A stretch of 43,242 nt of DNA, from positions 1-43,242 of the forward strand of contig CAYNLK010000051.1 of assembly GCA_964398055.1 (NCBI GenBank), written 5' to 3'. Source of the stretch: CAYNLK01 sp964398055 (GTDB lineage: Bacteria > Chloroflexota > Anaerolineae > 4572-78 > J111). Positions 39,238 to 43,242 of this stretch are shown here, in pieces. Under the pieces are notes generated by a model. That model was not told the origin of the DNA, made no database searches, and worked only from the letters and a program-made list of their open reading frames with translations. How positions within the stretch are numbered: position 1 is the first letter of the stretch; the number at the start of each line of letters is the position of its first letter. The position numbers and the translations under genes are program-made.

Positions 39238-41290
39238 TCGGCAGGATGACCTGACCAAAGGTGGGGTATTGGTCGCCCTGAACCTGGTAAAGATTGACCA
39301 CCAGGTTGACCCCGGCCAGGCCGATCGGATTGCGAATCAACAGGTCCACTTCATCCCGGACGATTTCCCCCGGCTGCACCTGGGAGGTGGGCAGATACCC
39401 CCGCATCAAGGCCAGGTGGTCGTTTTTGTCAAGCACAATTTCTCCGCCCAGGGGCTGCACCGAGACATAGTAATCTTTGCCCAGCGGCTCCTCCAGCCGC
39501 CAAAACAGAGTGAGCCGCAAGAAGCAGCCGGTCCGTTTGCGGATGATTTGCTGTTCATAGGCAATGATGGAGGCGCGGCCGTCAAGGAATTGGCCGGGCG
39601 GGATGTAGCTCCACTGTTCATTTTCCGGCAGCACGCTGGCCATTGGCCGGGGGAGTAACTCCCACAAATAGGGGTGGCCGGTGGGGGCCAGAAAAATCTG
39701 GCCGGCGGCGATGGCTTTGTTGAGCCAGGGAATAAAACCCAGATCAATGGTTTCGATATCGATCATAATGCGGCGGCCTCCGGCAAATCGCTGGCGCAGC
39801 AGGGCAATGCTTTCCGCCTCCGGCATCCGGCTCAAGGTGGTCGTCGATAGCGGTTCCACCGGTTGGCCCAGCACTACCTGGGTGTAGATGAAATCCGGCA
39901 GCACGCTGTTGTCCTGGCCAATGATAGTCAAAGGAGTGCCGGCCCGGGCAATAGCCACCACCTCTTCGACCAGATCGACCGCCTGCCAATCGCCGCTCAG
40001 GTCAACGGCGGCATAATTGGCCCGGGCCAGGGGGCGCAGCAGGTAAAAAGTGGCGGTGAACAGCAGCAGGGCCAGGAATAGCCGGATGGCCGTGGTAACC
40101 CATTTGCCCCGGAAAACTTCATCCCGCACCCGAATAAACTTGACCAACCAACTGATCAGGCGTCTGACGAGCAGGCCCAGCAGCGCGCCGAGACCGATGC
40201 ACAGGGTCAGCGTCAAGGGGATGAGCATACTGTCCAGGTCGGCCACGTGATAGGTCGCCCCAAAAAAAACAAAAGCCAGCAGGGGCGGGCCAAAGAGCCA
40301 CAAGTAGCGGCGGGTGAGCAGTAGCCCGGCCAGGCCGGCCGCCACGCCGACTGCGGTCAGTTGCTCGGCCTGCTGCTGCAACAAGTCGGCTAAGGCCAGC
40401 CCCCAATCGGCCAGGGTTCGGGGCAGGTCGACCAACCCCCACCACTCGCGGGTTAGGACCATAAACCAGAAGGTATTCCAATCGGCGGCGTCGGCATAGA
40501 GCCAGGTTTGGCCGGCTCGAGTTTGGGCTGCCCAGGGCAGGTAGAGGTATGATAGCAGCGGGATAAAGGCTGCGCCGGCCAGAATCAACCAGCGCCGAGC
40601 CACAAGTTGCCAGCGCGGTCCCGGCGATTCATTGGTCCGCAACTCTTTGGGGCGGCGGAGCATCGTCCATATGGCGATAGTCGGCGGCAGAATCAGAGCG
40701 GTGCGGTGATGGGCCACGCCCGCGCCCAGCGCCAACCCCAGCAGCACCAGCCAGCGATTCCGCCGGTCGGTATCCCAGACCACGGCCAGCCAGTAGGTGA
40801 GGGCAAAGATCAGAGCGTTAAAGCTGTAGACTTCGGCCATGATGGCCGCCCGCCAGAAGATGAAGCTGACGCCCAACAACGCTGTGGCAATGGCCGCGGC
40901 GGTGCGATTGCGGCCCACCCGCCGCACGGTTAGATAGACAAAGACGAGGGTCAGCAGGCTGGTGGCGGTGGAGAAGAGGCTGACTCGCCACACCACCGAG
41001 TGGGCTGACAGACCGGGGATGAGGCCAGCGACCCGCACGAACAGGTTGGTCAAAATGGTATACAGGGGATAGCCGGGCGAGTGAGGAATGCCCCAGGTGC
41101 TGCCGGTAATCTGCAGCACGGCCGAGTCCCAGCCCTCGATGAGCCAGGAGCTAAGGCCGGGCGGCATGGTCTGGCGGTAGAGCCAGGCGAACAGCCCCAG
41201 CAGGAAGAGCAGTTCCCAGGGCCAATAGAACAACGGTGCGAGTCGTTTCCAGATCGAGGCGGGTTGAACCGGGTCCGTTTCTGTGGCCAT
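39209..41290 (-). CDS. DUF2723 / PMT-type membrane glycosyltransferase
   Basis: A 693-residue membrane protein. The first half has 8-10 hydrophobic helices and DUF2723 hallmarks: an early acidic loop WLIEGWDSAVLQITGSTWG followed by PHSPGYPLYTILTNLF, then RAAIMAEVYSFNALIFALTY and GVAHHRTALILPP. These proteins resemble protein O-mannosyltransferases and are thought to move sugars from polyprenyl donors. The C-terminal 250 residues are soluble, with a beta-rich end (CFLRLTLFWRLEEPLGKDYY) seen in many Chloroflexota family members. Substrate unknown. It lies between the two restriction-modification loci on the opposite strand, with no sign of being part of them. Confidence 0.85.
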   Translation of the reverse strand: MATETDPVQPASIWKRLAPLFYWPWELLFLLGLFAWLYRQTMPPGLSSWLIEGWDSAVLQITGSTWGIPHSPGYPLYTILTNLFVRVAGLIPGLSAHSVVWRVSLFSTATSLLTLVFVYLTVRRVGRNRTAAAIATALLGVSFIFWRAAIMAEVYSFNALIFALTYWLAVVWDTDRRNRWLVLLGLALGAGVAHHRTALILPPTIAIWTMLRRPKELRTNESPGPRWQLVARRWLILAGAAFIPLLSYLYLPWAAQTRAGQTWLYADAADWNTFWFMVLTREWWGLVDLPRTLADWGLALADLLQQQAEQLTAVGVAAGLAGLLLTRRYLWLFGPPLLAFVFFGATYHVADLDSMLIPLTLTLCIGLGALLGLLVRRLISWLVKFIRVRDEVFRGKWVTTAIRLFLALLLFTATFYLLRPLARANYAAVDLSGDWQAVDLVEEVVAIARAGTPLTIIGQDNSVLPDFIYTQVVLGQPVEPLSTTTLSRMPEAESIALLRQRFAGGRRIMIDIETIDLGFIPWLNKAIAAGQIFLAPTGHPYLWELLPRPMASVLPENEQWSYIPPGQFLDGRASIIAYEQQIIRKRTGCFLRLTLFWRLEEPLGKDYYVSVQPLGGEIVLDKNDHLALMRGYLPTSQVQPGEIVRDEVDLLIRNPIGLAGVNLVVNLYQVQGDQYPTFGQVILPIMADPNACR

Positions 41291-41384
41291 AACGGTCTAT
41301 CTTAAAGCAGAGTCAGGGCTTTGGCAAACTGGCCGGAGGTCGTTCTACTGCTCCGGCGTCTAGTTGGAGTTAGCCGGGGGATTT

Positions 41385-41392
41385 GATATAAT
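41385..41392 (+). promoter_or_regulatory. Candidate promoter upstream of the EcoRV-like locus
   Basis: GATATAAT, with TATAAT at 41387-41392 preceded by TTTGA, is the only strong -10-like box in the 343-nt gap before the methylase. The resulting leader would be about 235 nt and include the palindromic element. Confidence 0.35.
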
Positions 41393-41471
41393 GAGGTTAT
41401 TCTTGTCTATAATCTGCTACTGGACACTTTTGTCTAAATTACTCTATCTATAAGTTCACCATCCAAGCCTG

Positions 41472-41597
41472 ATAACCGGCCCAATGAGCGAGGCTAAAGC
41501 CATCGCTCTGAAAGGGCAAAGCTCTTCGAGCTAAAATTTTAGCCCATTAGGGCTTCGCTCTCTCAGCACGACGGCTTCAGCCTCGTGCATCCGGTTG
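41472..41597. repeat. Nested fold-back element upstream of EcoRV-like locus
   Basis: Outer arms AACCGG...GAGCGAGGCTAAAGCCATCG and CGACGGCTTCAGCCTCGTGC...CCGGTT are imperfect complements. The centre holds a perfect GCTAAAATTTTAGC palindrome (41530-41543) and arms GCAAAGCTCTTCGAGC / GGGCTTCGCTCTC. It is related in style to family A (GGCTAAAGCC core). It fills most of the intergenic gap 41291-41633. Confidence 0.7.
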
Positions 41598-41633
41598 GGT
41601 TTGGCTAGGGTTTATACGAGTCCATAGATTTAG

Positions 41634-42713
41634 ATGAATTTTTTAAACCCTATGGCCGGCCAACTTTCGCTATTACCGGAGCTTACCGCCCAATTTCCAT
41701 CGACCCGCTACCAGGGCAGCAAGGCCAAACTGGTAGATTGGATCTGGGATCAAATTTATGATTTGGATTTTACTACCTGTCTGGATGCTTTTGGCGGCAC
41801 CGGCGCAGTGGCTTACCGCTTGAAGCAGGCCGGCAAACAGGTTACCTACAACGACGCCCTGCGCTTCAATTATTACGTTGGGCGAGCTTTGATTGAAAAT
41901 AAAGGGGTGCGGCTGGAACCGGCCGAAGTCGAGTGGCTGCTGGCGCGCCATGCCGAACTGGTCTACCCCCATTTCATTCAAGATAATTTTAAGAACATCT
42001 ATTTTACCGATATCGAGAACGCCTGGCTGGACCAGACCAGCACCAACATTCGCCACCTGGTCGATCCCTACAAATTCGCCCTGGCCTTTTTTGCCCTGGC
42101 CCAGGCCTGCATCATCAAACGGCCCTATAACCTGTTTCATCGCAAAAATCTGTATATTCGCCAGGCCGAGGTGGCTCGTTCTTTTGGCAATAAGACCACC
42201 TGGGATAGACCCTTTGCCGACTGGTTCCGAGATTTTGTGGCCGAGGCCAACCGGGCCGTGTTTGACAATGGCCGGCCAAATCTGGCTTTAAATCTCGATG
42301 CGGTGGATGTACCCGGCGCGTTTGATCTGGTTTACGTCGATACGCCTTATATTTCCAGCGCCGGGGTGGCCGTTGATTACTTTGATTTTTACCACTTTCT
42401 GGAAGGGCTGGCCATGGCTGACGAGTGGGAGCAACAGATTGACTATGGCTCAAAACATCGCCGGTTGCAGCCGCGCCCCAGTGAGTGGACGGACAAAAAG
42501 CGGATTCACGCCGCCTTTGACCGCTTATTCCAGCGATTTCGGGACAGTATTCTGGTTGTTTCTTATCGTAGTGATGGAATTCCTGCGGAAAATGAACTCA
42601 TCTCTATCCTGGAGCGGTACAAGCAAAAAGTACGAGTTGAACATTTTGGGCAATATAAGTATGTTTTGTCTAAGAATTCGAAGTCAAAAGAAATTCTTTT
42701 GATTGGCACTTAA
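41634..42713 (+). CDS. D12-class DNA adenine-N6 methyltransferase, EcoRV-type partner
   Basis: A 359-residue alpha-class (Dam/D12) methyltransferase. Motif X is TRYQGSKAKLVDWI (about residues 25-38), motif I is DAFGGTGAVAYRLKQAG with Phe53, and motif IV is DTPY (236-239), a known variant of DPPY. The target recognition domain lies between them. Because the next gene is an EcoRV homologue and M.EcoRV is also an alpha-class adenine methylase, the predicted target is GATATC. This is inference. The start at 41634 lacks a clear ribosome-binding site, and an internal ATG seven codons later is possible. The frame is intact, including the C-terminal VRVEHFGQYKYVLSKNSKSK typical of the class. Confidence 0.88.
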   Translation: MNFLNPMAGQLSLLPELTAQFPSTRYQGSKAKLVDWIWDQIYDLDFTTCLDAFGGTGAVAYRLKQAGKQVTYNDALRFNYYVGRALIENKGVRLEPAEVEWLLARHAELVYPHFIQDNFKNIYFTDIENAWLDQTSTNIRHLVDPYKFALAFFALAQACIIKRPYNLFHRKNLYIRQAEVARSFGNKTTWDRPFADWFRDFVAEANRAVFDNGRPNLALNLDAVDVPGAFDLVYVDTPYISSAGVAVDYFDFYHFLEGLAMADEWEQQIDYGSKHRRLQPRPSEWTDKKRIHAAFDRLFQRFRDSILVVSYRSDGIPAENELISILERYKQKVRVEHFGQYKYVLSKNSKSKEILLIGT

Positions 42714-42729
42714 CCATCAAGCTAATAAA

Positions 42730-43242
42730 ATGCAAGTGAGTGATTTTAGAAACAAATTATTGAACTACTTCGAAGAATTCAGGCGCACCCTGACCACCGA
42801 CACCGGCGATTGGGTAATTAAGGGTTTTATTGATATCTACCGAAATGTCTATACCATAATGTCTATACCATTTCGGTAGATACAAAAGTTGCCTCTAAAA
42901 TCATTGAACTGATGCTGTTTCCTGTTATTTCGCGGTTTGCGCAGGAAAATAACTTCAAAATGATACTTAGCGAACATCAAAATCATTATCCTGACATCAG
43001 TTTTGTAGCATCCGATGGAACAATATTTGCCGTTGATCTCAAAAGTACATATCGAGTTAATGCAGAGAGGGTGAATGGTTTCACGTTGGGCGCTTTTACC
43101 GGTTATTTTCGTCAGCGTAAATCGACAAAGAATATTACCTTTCCATACGAACAATATACTGACCATCTTGTGTTAGGGATAATATATTGTTAGCGGCCAA
43201 ATTAAATGAGCAAGAATTGGCCGGAATGAATGAAATTGAGAT
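42730..43242 (+). pseudogene. EcoRV-family restriction endonuclease, frameshifted and truncated by window end
   Basis: Starting 16 nt after the methylase stop, the frame reads MQVSDFRNKLLNYF...WVIKGFIDIYRNVYT and then breaks at a 14-bp tandem duplication (AATGTCTATACCAT at 42844-42857 and 42858-42871). Removing one copy restores ISVDTKVASKIIELMLFPVI, then EHQNHYPD, AVDLKSTY, FTLGAFTGY, KNITFPYEQY. These align with EcoRV's NHYPD (Asp74), DIK (Asp90, Lys92), FTLGGYTS and KNIVYPFDQY, so the catalytic triad is preserved as Asp84, Asp98 and Lys100 of the repaired frame. A second break near 43190 shifts the frame by -1; the continuing similarity reads LAAKLNEQELAGMNEIE. The gene is AT-rich relative to its neighbours. 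Confidence 0.85.

Noticed and set aside
42849..43166. A 105-codon minus-strand frame opposite the EcoRV-like remnant
   Set aside because: The plus strand shows specific EcoRV motifs in order; the minus frame is an AT-rich shadow with no family match.

Overview
The window looks like chromosomal DNA of a member of the Chloroflexota, probably Anaerolineae or a close relative. This is inferred from gene style rather than a marker gene: a giant BTAD/NB-ARC/TPR regulator, a TPR-plus-membrane-anchor L,D-transpeptidase, CPG2-like M20 peptidase, DUF2723 membrane glycosyltransferase, moderately GC-rich coding sequence, and intergenic spaces filled with large imperfect palindromes. No rRNA, tRNA or CRISPR array was found.

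Layout. 0.3-4.4 kb: BTAD/NB-ARC regulator and a small secreted protein. 4.5-6.9 kb: a TIM-barrel 'PEP hydrolase' family protein and a UPF0261 (Tm-1-like) ATP-binding protein, the two halves of what is one protein in plant Tm-1. 7.1-13.5 kb: ruvB, a lipoprotein, queA (with two in-frame repeat insertions), gatB and a glutamate dehydrogenase. 13.7-15.8 kb (minus): two-ACT regulator, a deleted SDR remnant, a DUF2085 membrane protein and a tiny membrane ORF. 16.2-18.9 kb: two GNAT acetyltransferases and an M20 peptidase. 18.9-20.9 kb (minus): trmD-rplS-rnhB. 21.1-25.1 kb: L,D-transpeptidase, a lipoprotein fusing a DsbA-like thioredoxin domain to a cyclophilin PPIase, and dTDP-glucose 4,6-dehydratase. 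25.2-32.2 kb (minus): heterotetrameric sarcosine oxidase soxB-D-A-G and a non-pyrrolysine MttB-type methyltransferase, suggesting breakdown of methylated amines or glycine betaine through sarcosine. 32.3-37.2 kb: M16-like protein lacking its zinc motif, SAM methyltransferase, flippase-like membrane protein, a small conserved protein and a TPR/proline-rich membrane protein. 37.4-43.2 kb: two restriction-modification loci separated by a DUF2723 protein.

Most notable. (1) The DsbA-cyclophilin lipoprotein has an in-frame TGA exactly where the first cysteine of its CxxC motif belongs (U-P-G-C), with a strong hairpin at the distance expected for a bacterial SECIS, so it is a candidate selenoprotein. 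(2) Both restriction-modification loci keep an intact methyltransferase next to a broken endonuclease. The HinfI/CcrM-type locus has two nonsense codons in its endonuclease. The EcoRV-type locus has a 14-bp tandem duplication plus a second frameshift. (3) Nearly every intergenic space holds a 70-300 bp nested palindrome belonging to a few recurring families, and two repeat-like insertions sit in frame inside queA.
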